From: Prochlorococcus sp. AG-424-E18
GTDB lineage: Bacteria > Cyanobacteriota > Cyanobacteriia > PCC-6307 > Cyanobiaceae
Direction of reading: 5' to 3'
DNA: 64,000 nucleotides
Assembly (NCBI GenBank): GCA_003210155.1
Contig: QCNC01000002.1
Span: 62,001 to 126,000, forward strand
The stretch's first letter is position 1. Every line of letters starts with the position of its first letter. The position numbers and the translations under genes were made by a program. Positions 16,523 through 27,724 of the stretch are shown here, one piece after another. The notes below the pieces were generated by a model. That model was given only the letters and a program-made list of their open reading frames with translations. It ran no database searches and had not been told where the DNA came from.

Positions 16523-17257
16523 TTGAACCCACAATTATCCCCAAAAGCAATAAGAGAAATCCGAGAAGGAACTTGCAACCCTCTTGGTGCACCCCAAGTT
16601 ACAACAGATTTAAGCGAAAACATTATATTGACAAGTTTAGACGACCTTCATAATTGGGCTAGACTAAGCAGTCTGTGGCCTCTTTTGTATGGAACAGCTT
16701 GTTGTTTTATAGAATTTGCTGCCTTAATCGGATCTAGATTTGATTTTGATAGATTTGGATTAGTACCTAGAAGCTCGCCAAGGCAAGCAGATTTGCTAAT
16801 AGTTGCGGGTACAGTAACGATGAAGATGGCTCCAGCCCTAGTAAGACTTTATGAACAAATGCCTGAACCAAAATATGTAATTGCCATGGGTGCCTGCACC
16901 ATCACAGGGGGGATGTTCAGCGCAGATTCTACAACTGCGGTAAGAGGCGTTGATAAATTGATACCAGTTGACTTATACCTTCCAGGATGCCCACCAAGAC
17001 CAGAAGCAATTTTTGATGCTGTGATTAAATTAAGAAAAAAAGTTGGTAATGAATCAATTTTAGAGCGCACAAAAACAGAGCAAACTCACAGATACATAAC
17101 ATCTGATCACAACATGAATCTTGTTTTCTCAGAAAATACAGGAGAATATTTAAATAAAACTTCAACTGACCGCATTCCCTCCTCCAAAAAAGAAAGAATA
17201 ACTGAATTACCTAAAAACATTGAAAAAACTGAAATTTTTAATACTTTAGAAGATTAA
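16523..17257 (+). CDS. ndhK: NAD(P)H-quinone oxidoreductase subunit K
   Basis: The complex I subunit that holds iron-sulfur cluster N2 near the quinone site. Cluster ligands are visible as tandem C60-C61 (TACCFIEF), C125 (GACTITGG) and C156 (PGCPPRPE). The start is TTG at 16523. The C-terminal 60 residues are variable and hydrophilic. Its stop overlaps the ndhJ ATG by one base, a sign of translational coupling. Confidence 0.96.
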   Translation: MNPQLSPKAIREIREGTCNPLGAPQVTTDLSENIILTSLDDLHNWARLSSLWPLLYGTACCFIEFAALIGSRFDFDRFGLVPRSSPRQADLLIVAGTVTMKMAPALVRLYEQMPEPKYVIAMGACTITGGMFSADSTTAVRGVDKLIPVDLYLPGCPPRPEAIFDAVIKLRKKVGNESILERTKTEQTHRYITSDHNMNLVFSENTGEYLNKTSTDRIPSSKKERITELPKNIEKTEIFNTLED

Positions 17258-17787
17258 TGGGAAAAGACGGTTTAGCCAAATCATCAGATACTTCAATAGA
17301 AAAGGAAGGGTTAATAAGCCAATCTTTGTTAAAAGATGGAATTCCAAATCAATCCTTATCTGATGATCACATAGGAATTGAAAACATTTCTGTAGAACCT
17401 AATAAATTATATGAGGCAGTATCGGCCTTGAGAAATTATGGTTTCAACTATCTCCAATGTCAAGGAGGATATGATGAGGGACCAGGCAAAAATCTTGTGA
17501 GTTTCTATCATTTTATAACTGTAGATGATTTACAAAAAATCGAAAAAATTAAAGAAGTCAGATTAAAAGTTTTCTTAAAAAGAGATTCTGATTTATCCAT
17601 CCCTAGTTTGTATAAAATTTTTAAAGGAAGTGATTGGCAAGAAAGAGAAACTTTTGATATGTATGGAATAAATTTCATAGATCATCCTAATCCCAAAAGA
17701 CTATTAATGCCTGAAGATTGGAGGGGATGGCCATTACGAAAAGATTATATTCAGCCAGATTTCTATGAACTTCAAGATGCTTATTAG
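17257..17787 (+). CDS. ndhJ: NAD(P)H-quinone oxidoreductase subunit J
   Basis: A peripheral-arm subunit of NDH-1, 176 residues. The family signature [14 protein letters not shown] is near residue 129, followed by [20 protein letters not shown]. The N-terminal 45 residues are a variable polar extension. It ends the ndhC-K-J operon and overlaps the convergent yvcK-like gene by 4 bases. Confidence 0.95.
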   Translation: MGKDGLAKSSDTSIEKEGLISQSLLKDGIPNQSLSDDHIGIENISVEPNKLYEAVSALRNYGFNYLQCQGGYDEGPGKNLVSFYHFITVDDLQKIEKIKEVRLKVFLKRDSDLSIPSLYKIFKGSDWQERETFDMYGINFIDHPNPKRLLMPEDWRGWPLRKDYIQPDFYELQDAY

Positions 17788-19178
17788 TTTAATTTTTTTA
17801 ATTTGCGGTATATAAACATAACAGCTCTTGCTAGCTTCCTTGGATCATGCCTAAGAGTTGGAGTTATTCTTTTTGAATATAATGGTGCTTGCAAAACATA
17901 ATAACCCTCAGATAATAATTTTTCTTTATTGCACTTTACGGGCTCTGCTCCTCTACTTTCGTAATAGTCTACTAAAGGAGACTTTTCAAATTGAATCTGA
18001 GATAAGATTGAGTTAAAAATTCTAGTATTAACTCCAAAATTTGATAGTTGTTTTTCTATTGCTTTAATGTGTTGATAGACATCAAGTCCATCTGTTTCTC
18101 CAGGCTGAGTCATCAAATTACTTATATATATTTTAGGAGCATTACTTTGTAATAAAGCATCCACTATCTCTGGCACTAAAAGATTAGGCAATAAAGAGGT
18201 GTATAAACTACCTGGGCCAAGAACAATTAAATCAGCTTCTTTTATTGATTCAAGAGCACTTGGAAGAGCTGAAGGATTTTCTGGTAGGTAACCAATCCTC
18301 GAAATTAATTTTTTAGATTTACTGATCTTGCTTTCACCAAAAATTTTGTCACCATCCTCTAATTCGGCCCATAACATAACATCAATATTTGTTGCAGGTA
18401 AAACTTGACCTTGTACCGCCAAAACCTTACTAGATGCTTGGACTGCTTTTTCTAAACTGCCTGTGATTGTTGTTAAAGCTGACAAGAATAGATTTCCAAA
18501 ACTATGACCTTCCAGGCCACTACCTCCTGAGAACCTGTACTGAAATAATCTAGTTAAAGTAGGTTCTTCATTTGATAAGGCTGCCAAACAATTTCTAATA
18601 TCTCCAGGAGGTTGCACACCTAATTGTTTTCTGAGAATTCCACTACTTCCACCATCATCGGATACAGTTACGATTGCTGTAATATTACTACTGTAATTTT
18701 TTAACCCTTTTAGTAAAGTAGATAAGCCTGTACCACCCCCAATTGCAACAATATTTGGGCCCCTGTTTAATTTACTTTTAACTCTTAATGCATCAACTAA
18801 AAATGTATCTTTTTCTGGAACAAGCGCTTTTTGAATAGAATTAATACTTCTATTTTGTCCAATCCCTATTAATAATATCCCAATAACAAAAATCAATGGT
18901 CCCATCAATGAAACAGGCAAAACACTTGTTAAACCTGTTATTACCGAGAAAAAGATTTCAATAAGCCAATATAGTGGTCTTAAATTTGTCCAAATTAACA
19001 CGCCTAATAATGTAGTTAAAAAACCTATCGCAGATGTAAACATCCATCTTTTTATTACCAATCCTGGCAAAAGCCAACTCAAAATTCTTAAGATTTTTTT
19101 CAATAATTCAAAATTAGACTTTTTAAAATTTTTATAGTATCTTCTTACCCTTCTTTTACGTTTATTCATTAAAAACAT
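17784..19178 (-). CDS. YvcK/CofD-like protein
   Basis: A member of the gluconeogenesis factor/CofD-like fold family; Bacillus YvcK binds UDP-GlcNAc and affects cell wall and carbon metabolism. The nucleotide-binding segment [19 protein letters not shown] is near residue 143, followed by [15 protein letters not shown] and PPGDIRNCL. Unlike Bacillus YvcK (about 320 residues), this 464-residue form begins with a basic stretch and two membrane segments at about 43-115, so it is tethered to a membrane. A second ATG lies three codons in. Its role in cyanobacteria is not established. Confidence 0.85.
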   Translation of the reverse strand: MFLMNKRKRRVRRYYKNFKKSNFELLKKILRILSWLLPGLVIKRWMFTSAIGFLTTLLGVLIWTNLRPLYWLIEIFFSVITGLTSVLPVSLMGPLIFVIGILLIGIGQNRSINSIQKALVPEKDTFLVDALRVKSKLNRGPNIVAIGGGTGLSTLLKGLKNYSSNITAIVTVSDDGGSSGILRKQLGVQPPGDIRNCLAALSNEEPTLTRLFQYRFSGGSGLEGHSFGNLFLSALTTITGSLEKAVQASSKVLAVQGQVLPATNIDVMLWAELEDGDKIFGESKISKSKKLISRIGYLPENPSALPSALESIKEADLIVLGPGSLYTSLLPNLLVPEIVDALLQSNAPKIYISNLMTQPGETDGLDVYQHIKAIEKQLSNFGVNTRIFNSILSQIQFEKSPLVDYYESRGAEPVKCNKEKLLSEGYYVLQAPLYSKRITPTLRHDPRKLARAVMFIYRKLKKLN

Positions 19179-19298
19179 CTTAAATTATTTTTCTCAGATT
19201 TAAAACTATATAGAATCATTATAAATCAAATTCATACATCCTTTTTTTATTTCTAAAAATAGGCAGAATGGAATATATAAATGCTTTTTATATAAGTT

Positions 19299-20084
19299 TT
19301 GAAAAAACCAAAGCATGCAGTTGAAACAAAAAACCTCTCAATAAGCTGGGGGGAAGTTAATGTGCTTAATCAATTAAATTTTGAACTCAATGATGGAGAG
19401 AAATTAGCTATTGTTGGCCCCTCAGGTTCTGGTAAATCAACTATACTAAAAATATTAGCAGGTCTAATTTTACCTACCAAAGGAGAATTAAGAATATTTG
19501 GTGAGAAGCAAACATATTTGAGATTAGACCAAAATAATCCTCCTGATGTAAGACTAGTTTTTCAGAACCCGGCTTTATTAGGATCTCTAACCATTGAAGA
19601 AAATGTAGGTTTTCTCCTCAAGAGAAATAAAAACCTATCGAAAAATTCAATTCATGAAATAGTATGTGAATGCTTAGCAGAAGTAGGATTATTTAATGTT
19701 GAGAATAAACTTCCAAATGAATTAAGTGGAGGCATGCAAAAAAGAGTAAGTTTTGCGAGAGCATTAATTACTGATCAAACTCTTAATGCAAAATCTAAAC
19801 CTTTATTACTTTTTGATGAACCAACTGCCGGCCTTGATCCAATTGCCTCATCAAGAATTGAAGATCTAATTAATAAGACAAATCATAAAGCAAGTGGATC
19901 ATCTATTGTGGTTAGCCATGTTCTTAGTACTATAGAGAGAACTTCAGATAAAGTTTTAATGCTTTATGGAGGCAAATTCAGATGGGCAGGCTCAATTGAT
20001 GAATTTAAAAAGAGTCAAGACCCATATGTATTTCAATTTAGGAATGGGAAACTCGATGGTCCAATGCAACCCAAAGACATTTAG
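19299..20084 (+). CDS. ABC transporter ATPase, Mla/TGD3 type
   Basis: The ATP-binding subunit of a lipid (MCE-type) ABC importer. Walker A GPSGSGKSTI is near residue 39, the signature LSGGMQKRVSFARAL near 142, and Walker B LLLFDEPTAGLDP near 168. The Q-loop is FQNPAL. The start is TTG at 19299. The MlaD-like gene follows after 5 bases, matching the MlaF-MlaD or plastid TGD3-TGD2 pairing. The permease gene is not in this window. Confidence 0.88.
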   Translation: MKKPKHAVETKNLSISWGEVNVLNQLNFELNDGEKLAIVGPSGSGKSTILKILAGLILPTKGELRIFGEKQTYLRLDQNNPPDVRLVFQNPALLGSLTIEENVGFLLKRNKNLSKNSIHEIVCECLAEVGLFNVENKLPNELSGGMQKRVSFARALITDQTLNAKSKPLLLFDEPTAGLDPIASSRIEDLINKTNHKASGSSIVVSHVLSTIERTSDKVLMLYGGKFRWAGSIDEFKKSQDPYVFQFRNGKLDGPMQPKDI

Positions 20085-20089
20085 AAATT

Positions 20090-20935
20090 ATGCGTAGAAG
20101 CTTACGAGATTCAATAGTTGGTTTTTCTTTATTAGGAGGAATTTTAATATTCACATTTTTTTCTTTTTGGCTAAGAGGAGTGAGATTATCTTCAAAAAAT
20201 TGGTACCTCTTTGCTGAATTCAATAACGCAAGCGGTTTATCAAAAAAATCTCCAGTTACTTACAGAGGAATCTTAGTTGGATCGATAGAAGATATCTTGT
20301 TTACGAATGAATCAATTAAAGCAAAAATAGTTTTGAATAATCCTGAAATTATTCTTCCAAGGCCGGCGTTTGCAAGAGTAGTTACAAATTCCTTCCTTGG
20401 AGGAGATGTGCAAGTTGCTTTAGAAACTAGTGACAAGACAATTCCTAAAAACATTGCAAAACCTTCATCAGAAAAATGCGATGCCAACTTAATTATTTGT
20501 CAGGGAGACACTATCACAGGTAAACAACTATCAAGTCTCTCAAATATAACTAATAAAATAAGTCAACTTTTAAAAGAAACAAATCAAGAAAACTTAATTG
20601 AAAACATCGTTACCTCAATTGACCAATTTGACAGAACACAAGAAAATCTTGATGAATTAATTTATTTATCCAAACAAGAACTACAAAGAGTTGAACCTCT
20701 AATAAAAGAAATTACAATTGCTGCCAATCATTTAAATAACATTTTGTCTACTATTGACGACAAAGAAACCCTTAATGACATTAAATTGACAATTAATGCT
20801 GCTAGATCTATCTCAACCAAAATAGATGATATGAGCGATGATTTTGAAAAATTAACGCAAGATAAAGAATTAACTAAATCTATAAGAGATTTAACAATTG
20901 GACTTTCAAAATTCCTTAATGAAATTTATCCATAA
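20090..20935 (+). CDS. MlaD/TGD2-like MCE-domain protein
   Basis: A membrane-anchored substrate-binding component of a lipid transporter. One N-terminal helix (about residues 9-27) anchors it, followed by an MCE domain at about 38-115 with KSPVTYRGILVGSIEDI and an LGGDVQVALETSD segment. Residues 150-281 are helical and hydrophilic, likely a coiled coil that oligomerises. It ends 7 bases before the convergent chlD stop. Confidence 0.86.
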   Translation: MRRSLRDSIVGFSLLGGILIFTFFSFWLRGVRLSSKNWYLFAEFNNASGLSKKSPVTYRGILVGSIEDILFTNESIKAKIVLNNPEIILPRPAFARVVTNSFLGGDVQVALETSDKTIPKNIAKPSSEKCDANLIICQGDTITGKQLSSLSNITNKISQLLKETNQENLIENIVTSIDQFDRTQENLDELIYLSKQELQRVEPLIKEITIAANHLNNILSTIDDKETLNDIKLTINAARSISTKIDDMSDDFEKLTQDKELTKSIRDLTIGLSKFLNEIYP

Positions 20936-20942
20936 GAAATAT

Positions 20943-23078
20943 TTAGAATTCATTTATAGCATTTAAAGCCATAGCTGCAATTGCTTTATCTGTAGCTTTT
21001 GGCAATTGGACGTATTTCCCTTGAGCAGCCTCTGCTAATTCTTTACCAAATCCACTTGCTATGAATTTTCTCTCTGTATCAATTACTAAGAGTTTTATCC
21101 CGAGCATGGGATATTTTGCTGCTATATCTAGAACCTCCTGTTTTAAATTGACATTTTCATTTTCGTTATCTTTTCCCTCAACCTCATTTTTTCCTAGAGA
21201 TAATCCTAATGGTACATTTCCTCGGCCATCAGTGATCCCAACAACAATAACTTGACCAATATCTCCTGTTGAAAGAGCATTTTTTGCTACTTTTGCTGAT
21301 TGTGTTAATCCATGTGCCAAAGGGGAACCTCCACCACAAGGCATTGTTTCCAACCTTCTTTTTGCAGCAGTTATTGATCTTGTTGGAGGCAAAAGCACCT
21401 CGGCCTGATTACCTCTAAAAGGAATAAGAGCTACTTCATCTCTATTCTCATATGCTTCTGTTAAAAGTCTAATTACAGCGCCTTTGGCACTTTGCATTCT
21501 ATTTAAAGCCATAGAGCCACTTGCATCAACGAGAAAAATTACTAGGGCCCCCGCCTTTTTTTGAAGAAGCTTTGCTCTAAAATCATTTTCCTCAATAACT
21601 ATGGATTTATTAGGGTTTTTTAATCTTCTCGATTTTTGATAAGGAGCAGCAGCTCGAAGGGTAGCATCTACAGCAATTCTTTTTACTTTACCTCTTGGAA
21701 TAATAGGTTTTACATATCTTCCTCTGCTATCACTGAATATTACTGATCTACTCCCGCTATTACCTGCTTTAGCTTTCGCTGATGAAAAAAGCAATAAATC
21801 AGGATCAACCATACATGCCTCAGGGTCTAATATGAATTCTTCAGGGATATCTGGAGTAGATTCTTCTTCTCCATCAGAATTATCTTCCTCTTGTTCTTGC
21901 TCTTGATTATCATCGTTTTCATTAGCCTCAGGTTCAGACTCTTGATTGTTTGATTGAGGTGGAGGTGGGGGACTCTGATCCTCTGGAGGGGGTGGCTGTA
22001 TATCATCATCTTCTGGAGGTAATTGCATTGCTCGTGGAAGAATAACTAACCTTACTGCGACTTTTAGGTCTTCAGAATTTACATTCTCATCGCCTCGAAG
22101 AGCTGCATTAGCCTTTGCTACTTTTACTGCAAATAATTCTGACCTATGCCCTTCTACCCCTCCCCTAAGAGCTTCATTCACTAAATAGATTATTTGCTTT
22201 TTTGTTATCTTGACATCCTTTAACCATTGCCTTGCCAAAATTAATTGCGTAGATAAATTATCTGATTCTTCCGACCATTTTTCTGAAAATTTAATATTAT
22301 TTTCTGCGTGTGATAATACAGATTTCGTAATCTCAACTCTTTGAGCATTATCAATAGATTGATCTGCGGAAAGAACAATAGCAAAACGATCTAAAACATG
22401 ATCTCTTAAAGCACCTTCTTCAGGATTATAAGTTGCTATCAAAAGTGACTTACAAGGATGAGAAAGGCTTAAACCATCTCTTTCGATATTATTTTTCTCT
22501 CTTCCTGTAGCTTCAAGAATTAAATTTACAATACCATCATCCAATAAATTTATATCGTCTACATAAAGAACACCCCTGTGAGCCTCTGCCAAAATTCCAG
22601 GTTGAAAAACTTGTTCCCCCGTACTTAATGAGGCAGCAACGTCAATTGATCCAACAAGTCTGTCTTCAGTTATGCCAATGGGAACTTGAATAAATGGAGC
22701 CTCTCTGACTTTTTTCGGAATTTCTTCAATTTGATTCAAATAATCACTTCCAATTACCTCCTTCAACAATTTATTAGTACTAAGATCCCATTCCTCTGGT
22801 TTATATGGATCTAGGTTCCTACCAATAGGTCTTAATGAAGTTCCACCATTTTTCCCAATTATCTTTTCAAGTATTAATTCATTATCTAATACCTCTATGG
22901 GAGGAAGTAAAGTATGTAAACCCCTTGCTAATACTGACTTCCCAGTACCTCTTCCGCCAGCAATAATCACTCCCCCTAAACTGGGATCAACTGCTGCCAA
23001 AAGTAAAGATAATTTCAATAAGCTATGACCTGTAATTGCGGCCAAAGGGAAAGCTCTAAAAGAATCCTTTGACTTCAT
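20943..23078 (-). CDS. chlD: magnesium chelatase subunit ChlD
   Basis: Part of the ATP-dependent complex that inserts magnesium into protoporphyrin IX, the first committed step to chlorophyll. The order is: AAA+ domain with [15 protein letters not shown] near residue 42; a flexible linker rich in proline and acidic residues around 360-430; and a von Willebrand A domain with the metal site [11 protein letters not shown] at 23126 would add 16 residues, but the ATG at 23078 gives [18 protein letters not shown], which resembles the normal cyanobacterial start and has a GGAG about 13 bases upstream. Confidence 0.95.
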   Translation of the reverse strand: MKSKDSFRAFPLAAITGHSLLKLSLLLAAVDPSLGGVIIAGGRGTGKSVLARGLHTLLPPIEVLDNELILEKIIGKNGGTSLRPIGRNLDPYKPEEWDLSTNKLLKEVIGSDYLNQIEEIPKKVREAPFIQVPIGITEDRLVGSIDVAASLSTGEQVFQPGILAEAHRGVLYVDDINLLDDGIVNLILEATGREKNNIERDGLSLSHPCKSLLIATYNPEEGALRDHVLDRFAIVLSADQSIDNAQRVEITKSVLSHAENNIKFSEKWSEESDNLSTQLILARQWLKDVKITKKQIIYLVNEALRGGVEGHRSELFAVKVAKANAALRGDENVNSEDLKVAVRLVILPRAMQLPPEDDDIQPPPPEDQSPPPPPQSNNQESEPEANENDDNQEQEQEEDNSDGEEESTPDIPEEFILDPEACMVDPDLLLFSSAKAKAGNSGSRSVIFSDSRGRYVKPIIPRGKVKRIAVDATLRAAAPYQKSRRLKNPNKSIVIEENDFRAKLLQKKAGALVIFLVDASGSMALNRMQSAKGAVIRLLTEAYENRDEVALIPFRGNQAEVLLPPTRSITAAKRRLETMPCGGGSPLAHGLTQSAKVAKNALSTGDIGQVIVVGITDGRGNVPLGLSLGKNEVEGKDNENENVNLKQEVLDIAAKYPMLGIKLLVIDTERKFIASGFGKELAEAAQGKYVQLPKATDKAIAAMALNAINEF

Positions 23079-23162
23079 TAAATATTTTATTGCTCCTTTT
23101 TCTTTTAACTCTGGGTTCAAAATCACTTTAAAAATGCTTGATATAGAATTTATCCAATAACT

Positions 23163-23741
23163 TTGTTTTTTGTAGTGGAATTATCAAATCTTAATATCAA
23201 AAATGGACTATGTATATCCCTTGGAGCAAATATTGATAGTATATTCGGAAGTCCTTTTGAGTCACTATTAATTTGCAAACCAAAAATAGAAGAAATAATA
23301 AATGAGTGGGGAGATAGTTCCAACGAAAAAAAAGAAGAGAAAAACAAATTTCATGCAAACTTTTTTTGGTCTTCAATTTATGAGACATTAGCTCATGGTG
23401 TTGATAATGAGCAGCCAAATTATTTAAATACTCTATTACTTATAAAAAGTAATACTTTCCCTAAACCATCAAATAAAAACGCGAAATTACTCTTAAAAGA
23501 GCTAAAAAAGTTAGAAAGATTTTTCGGACGAGAAGAGACGCCAAAGGGTAAGAAATGGCTTTCAAGATGTCTCGATTTAGATATTCTTTGGTGGGAAGAT
23601 TTTCATACGTTTGACGAGGAATTAACATTACCTCACCCTAGATTCATGAATCGGAATTTTGTTATTACACCACTATCTGAAATCTTAAGTAGAAGCCAAA
23701 AAATCACAAAGTTTGATGACCCAAAATGGTCTATTAATTGA
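23163..23741 (+). CDS. folK: dihydropterin pyrophosphokinase (HPPK)
   Basis: Transfers pyrophosphate from ATP to hydroxymethyl-dihydropterin in folate synthesis. Recognisable parts are [14 protein letters not shown] near residue 18, the [10 protein letters not shown] segment with a following [10 protein letters not shown] (ATP and metal site) near 140, and [19 protein letters not shown] near 158. The 192-residue length is slightly longer than usual. No in-frame ATG fits the N-terminus; TTG at 23163 or GTG at 23175 must serve. It diverges from chlD. Confidence 0.88.
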   Translation: MFFVVELSNLNIKNGLCISLGANIDSIFGSPFESLLICKPKIEEIINEWGDSSNEKKEEKNKFHANFFWSSIYETLAHGVDNEQPNYLNTLLLIKSNTFPKPSNKNAKLLLKELKKLERFFGREETPKGKKWLSRCLDLDILWWEDFHTFDEELTLPHPRFMNRNFVITPLSEILSRSQKITKFDDPKWSIN

Positions 23742-23788
23742 TTTACAAAACCAAAAAATAACTGTTAGGCTATTTTTATTTAAAATTC

Positions 23789-24352
23789 ATGGGCAACATA
23801 AACTTTTTAAAAAGATCCATTTTTAAAGAAAAAATATCTGAGTTAAAGTCAAAAAAATTTAGTTTCGAAATAAATAGAATTGAGCTTCCAAATGGACACG
23901 AAGGTGAATATGGATACATTAAGCATCCTGGGGCAGCATTAGCCGTACCTATTACAAAAGACAATAAAGTTATCATTCTTCGGCAATATAGATTTGCTGT
24001 TTCAAGATATTTATTAGAATTTCCAGCAGGCACATTAGAAATAGGTGAAACACCTATTAATTCAATTAAAAGAGAAATACAAGAAGAAACTGGATTTAGT
24101 GCAAACAAATGGGATGAACTAGGAACTCTTGTCCCCGCGCCTGGTTATGCAGATGAAGAAATTTATTTATTTTTAGCGCGTGACTTGAGCAAACTAAATT
24201 CCGAGGTTAAAGGAGATTTGGATGAAGATATAGAAGTATTAATTTTAGATCCGAATGAACTAGATAATCTTATTTCTAGTGGGGATGAGATTCTTGACGC
24301 AAAAACTGTGACAGCTTGGTTTAGAGCTAAACAATTTTTAGATAAAATATGA
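23789..24352 (+). CDS. Nudix hydrolase, ADP-ribose pyrophosphatase type
   Basis: Hydrolyses nucleoside diphosphate derivatives, most likely ADP-ribose or a related sugar nucleotide. The complete Nudix box GX5EX7REUXEEXGU is present with REIQEETGF near residues 93-101, preceded by EFPAGTLEIGE. The proline downstream in VPAPGYADEE fits the ADP-ribose subgroup. Its stop overlaps the photolyase start by 4 bases (ATGA type), so the two are translationally coupled. Confidence 0.87.
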   Translation: MGNINFLKRSIFKEKISELKSKKFSFEINRIELPNGHEGEYGYIKHPGAALAVPITKDNKVIILRQYRFAVSRYLLEFPAGTLEIGETPINSIKREIQEETGFSANKWDELGTLVPAPGYADEEIYLFLARDLSKLNSEVKGDLDEDIEVLILDPNELDNLISSGDEILDAKTVTAWFRAKQFLDKI

Positions 24353-25782
24353 ATAAACCTAGAATACTTTTTTGGCATAGAAAGGATTTAAGAATATCTG
24401 ACAATCAAGCTTTAATCAAAGCATTTTCATTATCAAATGCTATTACTTCAACTTACATATTTGATAAAAATTACCCACAAGATTTCAATGCAAATTCAAG
24501 AGCTTGGTTTTTAGGAAATTCGCTTCAAGAATTAGGAAATAATTGGGGAAAAATGGGTAGTAGATTAATCATAGGAGAAGGAGATCCGGTATTAATAATT
24601 CCTGAATTAGCAAAGACAATAGATGCTAAATTTGTTTTTTGGAATAGATCAATTGAACCTTATGAGATTAATCGCGATTTAAAAATAAAAAAAAATTTAA
24701 AAGAACAAAATATTCAAGTTATTGAAACTTGGGATCACTTATTAGTAGAACCTTTAAAAATATTTTCAGGGAATAATACTCCTTATTCAGTTTATGGACC
24801 TTTTTATAAAAACCTTAAATCAAAAATGAATTTATTAGGTTCATATGAACAAGATAAAGTTGGTTTCCAGTTTAAAGATGTAGATAATAAACTCAAAGAT
24901 AAGACAATAAATTCATCTGATTCGGTGCTAGAGAAATTTATCAAAAATATCAAATTTCCTGGTTCGAATATTTGTCCATGTAGACCTGGGGAGAATGCTG
25001 CAGAGTCATTATTAGAAAACTTCATTAACGAAAAAAAAATATATTCTTATAATTCTGCACGAGATTTTCCTTCCCATAATGGGACATCTTTTCTAAGTGC
25101 ATCTCTCAGATTCGGCACCATTAGCATTAGAAAAGTTTGGAACGCCACATTAAATTTAAATTCAGATTTTGCAAATCAAGGAAATTACCTGTCAATTGAA
25201 ACTTGGCAAAAAGAACTTATTTGGCGTGAATTTTATCAACATTGCTTATTCCATTTCCCAGAGCTAGAGAAAGGTCCATATAGAAAAAAATGGAATCACT
25301 TTCCATGGCAAAACAATAATGAATGGTTTCAGCATTGGAGCAACGGAGAGACCGGAGTACCTATAGTTGATGCTGCAATGCGTCAACTAAATCATACTGG
25401 CTGGATGCATAACAGATGTAGGATGATAGTCGCTTCATTTCTGGTAAAAGATCTTATATGCAATTGGCAAATGGGCGAGGAAAAATTTATGGAGACTTTG
25501 GTTGATGGAGACTTAGCTGCAAATAATGGGGGATGGCAGTGGAGCGCCAGTAGCGGTATGGATCCAAAACCACTTAGAATTTTTAATCCATATACCCAAG
25601 CAAAAAAATTCGATCCTATTTGCGAATATATAAAATATTGGATTCCTGAATTATCTAAAGTGTCGAATTCAGAATTATTAAATGGGGAAATATCTAATTT
25701 AGAAAAAAATAATTATTCAAGCCCAATTGTCAATCACAACATACAACAAAGATTATTTAAATCGCTTTATGCTGAAATTTGA
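24349..25782 (+). CDS. phrB: deoxyribodipyrimidine (CPD) photolyase
   Basis: Uses blue light and FAD to reverse ultraviolet-induced pyrimidine dimers, important for a surface-ocean organism. The N-terminal antenna domain begins FWHRKDLRISDN at residue 8. The FAD-binding half contains WQKELIWREFYQH, GVPIVDAAMRQLNHTGWMHN and GDLAANNGGWQWSASSG, all typical of class I photolyases. Length 477 is normal. It overlaps the convergent aminotransferase gene by 16 bases. Confidence 0.94.
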   Translation: MNKPRILFWHRKDLRISDNQALIKAFSLSNAITSTYIFDKNYPQDFNANSRAWFLGNSLQELGNNWGKMGSRLIIGEGDPVLIIPELAKTIDAKFVFWNRSIEPYEINRDLKIKKNLKEQNIQVIETWDHLLVEPLKIFSGNNTPYSVYGPFYKNLKSKMNLLGSYEQDKVGFQFKDVDNKLKDKTINSSDSVLEKFIKNIKFPGSNICPCRPGENAAESLLENFINEKKIYSYNSARDFPSHNGTSFLSASLRFGTISIRKVWNATLNLNSDFANQGNYLSIETWQKELIWREFYQHCLFHFPELEKGPYRKKWNHFPWQNNNEWFQHWSNGETGVPIVDAAMRQLNHTGWMHNRCRMIVASFLVKDLICNWQMGEEKFMETLVDGDLAANNGGWQWSASSGMDPKPLRIFNPYTQAKKFDPICEYIKYWIPELSKVSNSELLNGEISNLEKNNYSSPIVNHNIQQRLFKSLYAEI

Positions 25783-26972
25783 ATTTCTTCTATACAATTC
25801 TTTAAAACTTTATTTAAATTTTCTGCTACATAAACTTGCTCTTCATAAGAAATTTCAGGAAACATTGGAAGACTAAGAACTTCTGTACAAATTCTCTCTG
25901 TATTAATGAGTTTTGTTCTAGAAAAATTTTTATTTTTGTAGGCTATTTGTGCGTGTATGGGAATTGGATAATAAATAATTGAATTAATACCTTTTTCAAA
26001 AAGTTGTTGTTTTACCAAATTCCTTAAGGAATAGTATTTTTTGAAATCAGTATCAAATAAATTCGAAAAATCTTCATTAAAAAAATATTTATCGTTTCTT
26101 AATTTGATTACAAATTGATTCCAAGAATGGGTAATTGAATCAGAGCTAATTTTTGGAAAACTAATAAATGGATTTTTTTCTAATAAACCAAGGTAATTAC
26201 TAGCAATTTTTTGGCGATTATTAATCCACTTAGAAATATATTTAATTTTAATGTTTAATATGGCAGCTTGAATGGTATCAAGTCTGCTGTTATATCCAAT
26301 TTGGGTATGTTGATATCTTATTGGGCTGCCGTGAACAGCCAGTTCTCTAATTTTTTTTGCAATCTTCTGATCTGAAGTTGTTACTGCTCCACCATCTCCA
26401 GCGGCTCCTAAATTTTTAGTAGGAAAAAAGCTAAAACAGCCTATATCACCGATACTACCAACTTTGGAAGTTTCCCACATTGTGCATGTTGCCTGAGCAC
26501 AATCTTCGATTACTTTTAAGTCATATTTCTTAGCCAAAGATTTTATTAAGGTCATATTCACTGCATTACCAAATAGATGAACTGGCATAATTGCCTTGGT
26601 ATTAGAATTTATTTCTTGTTCTATTAGTTCAGTATCAATAAGATAAGTTTCAGGATCTATATCTACTAGAATGGGATTTGCACCAACTGCACTAATAGCC
26701 TCTGCAGTTGCAAAAAAGCTAAAAGATGAGGTAATAACTTCATCACCCACACCAATATCTAATGCGCGCAAAGCTAATACTAAAGCATCAGTTCCACTAT
26801 TACATCCAATAGTATTTTCAACACCAATCAGATTTGAAAAATTCTCCTCAAATTTGGCAATTTCTTGTCCTCCAATATACTGTCCCCCTTTTAAAACTTT
26901 AGAAACCTCACTCTCAATTTCAGAGCCGATTTCTTGGAACTGCCTATCTAAAGTAAATGGAGGTATCTGCAT
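25767..26972 (-). CDS. DegT/DnrJ/EryC1/StrS-family aminotransferase
   Basis: A PLP-dependent sugar aminotransferase that makes amino-sugar nucleotides for surface polysaccharides. Seen in sequence: GCNSGTDALVLALRAL near residue 59, the cofactor aspartate segment VIEDCAQATC near 155, and the PLP-lysine motif FSFFPTKNLGAAGDGGA near 182. Length 401 is typical. No other polysaccharide gene is adjacent, so the sugar substrate is unknown. Confidence 0.88.
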   Translation of the reverse strand: MQIPPFTLDRQFQEIGSEIESEVSKVLKGGQYIGGQEIAKFEENFSNLIGVENTIGCNSGTDALVLALRALDIGVGDEVITSSFSFFATAEAISAVGANPILVDIDPETYLIDTELIEQEINSNTKAIMPVHLFGNAVNMTLIKSLAKKYDLKVIEDCAQATCTMWETSKVGSIGDIGCFSFFPTKNLGAAGDGGAVTTSDQKIAKKIRELAVHGSPIRYQHTQIGYNSRLDTIQAAILNIKIKYISKWINNRQKIASNYLGLLEKNPFISFPKISSDSITHSWNQFVIKLRNDKYFFNEDFSNLFDTDFKKYYSLRNLVKQQLFEKGINSIIYYPIPIHAQIAYKNKNFSRTKLINTERICTEVLSLPMFPEISYEEQVYVAENLNKVLKNCIEEIQISA

Positions 26973-27025
26973 AGTAAATATATTAACCCTAAACCATATT
27001 TCTATGGGTAAAAAAAATTTTTAAT

Positions 27026-27619
27026 TCATTTAAACCAACTTGGTTCTTTACCAGGAGTCCATTTTATGTTGCAACCTAAAGAAGGCATCTGATTTGAAGG
27101 ATAAGAATTATGTTGATTCAAATCTTTTACGGCAGAGCGCAAATCTTTTCCAGATAGAGGGATATTATTACCTGGTCTACTATCGTCTAATTGACCATGA
27201 TAATACAATAAAAAAACACCATCTCCTTCATTTGAAAAAAGATAAAAATCTGGGGTGCAAGCCGCTTTTAATTTCTTTGCAAAATTTTGATTTTCATCAT
27301 ATAGATAAGGAAAACTCCATCCCTGTGTTTGTGCTTGTAATCTCAAATTTTTAGGAGAATCTGAAGGATGAGTGACAATATCATTACTAGAAATTGCAAC
27401 CATTTGAACTGTATTTTCAATTTCTTTACTTAAGGTGAAAATTTGATTCTCAATATATTTAACAAATGGACAATGGGCACAAATAAACATTAAAATCAAA
27501 TGCCGATTATCTAGATTATGAGAATTAAAATATTCATTTTTTGAAGAATTAGCATTTAACATTTCGAAATGCGGTAATTGAAAACCTAATTCCAAAAACA
27601 TAGAATTTGTTCTCACCAT
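27026..27619 (-). CDS. thioredoxin-fold redox protein (AhpC/TSA-like)
   Basis: A soluble protein of about 197 residues with a thioredoxin fold. The active site is CAHC in LMFICAHCPFVKYIEN, followed by a conserved-looking TPDFYLF segment containing the cis-proline. This resembles the thiol-disulfide/peroxiredoxin-like family common in cyanobacteria and marine bacteria. A TTG at 27625 extends it by two residues, but ATG at 27619 (MVRTNSMF) is the likelier start. Its partner and substrate are unknown. Confidence 0.75.
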   Translation of the reverse strand: MVRTNSMFLELGFQLPHFEMLNANSSKNEYFNSHNLDNRHLILMFICAHCPFVKYIENQIFTLSKEIENTVQMVAISSNDIVTHPSDSPKNLRLQAQTQGWSFPYLYDENQNFAKKLKAACTPDFYLFSNEGDGVFLLYYHGQLDDSRPGNNIPLSGKDLRSAVKDLNQHNSYPSNQMPSLGCNIKWTPGKEPSWFK

Positions 27620-27724
27620 GTTCAAATTAAAAATTCTTTGATATTTGAAAATTATTGTATATTTTGCAGTAATCCGTAAAGATAGGTACTTTTATATAGG
27701 AGAATAATAGAAATAATAAACAAA

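Noticed and set aside
23079..23126. GTG start giving ChlD 16 extra residues
   Set aside because: The extra residues have no family counterpart, and the ATG at 23078 matches the usual N-terminus. It remains possible but less likely.
27676..27689. Perfect GTAN8TAC match upstream of fabI
   Set aside because: The motif has only six fixed bases and should occur by chance many times in 64 kb. No TAN3T box lies 20-24 bases downstream, and fabI is not a known nitrogen-controlled gene.
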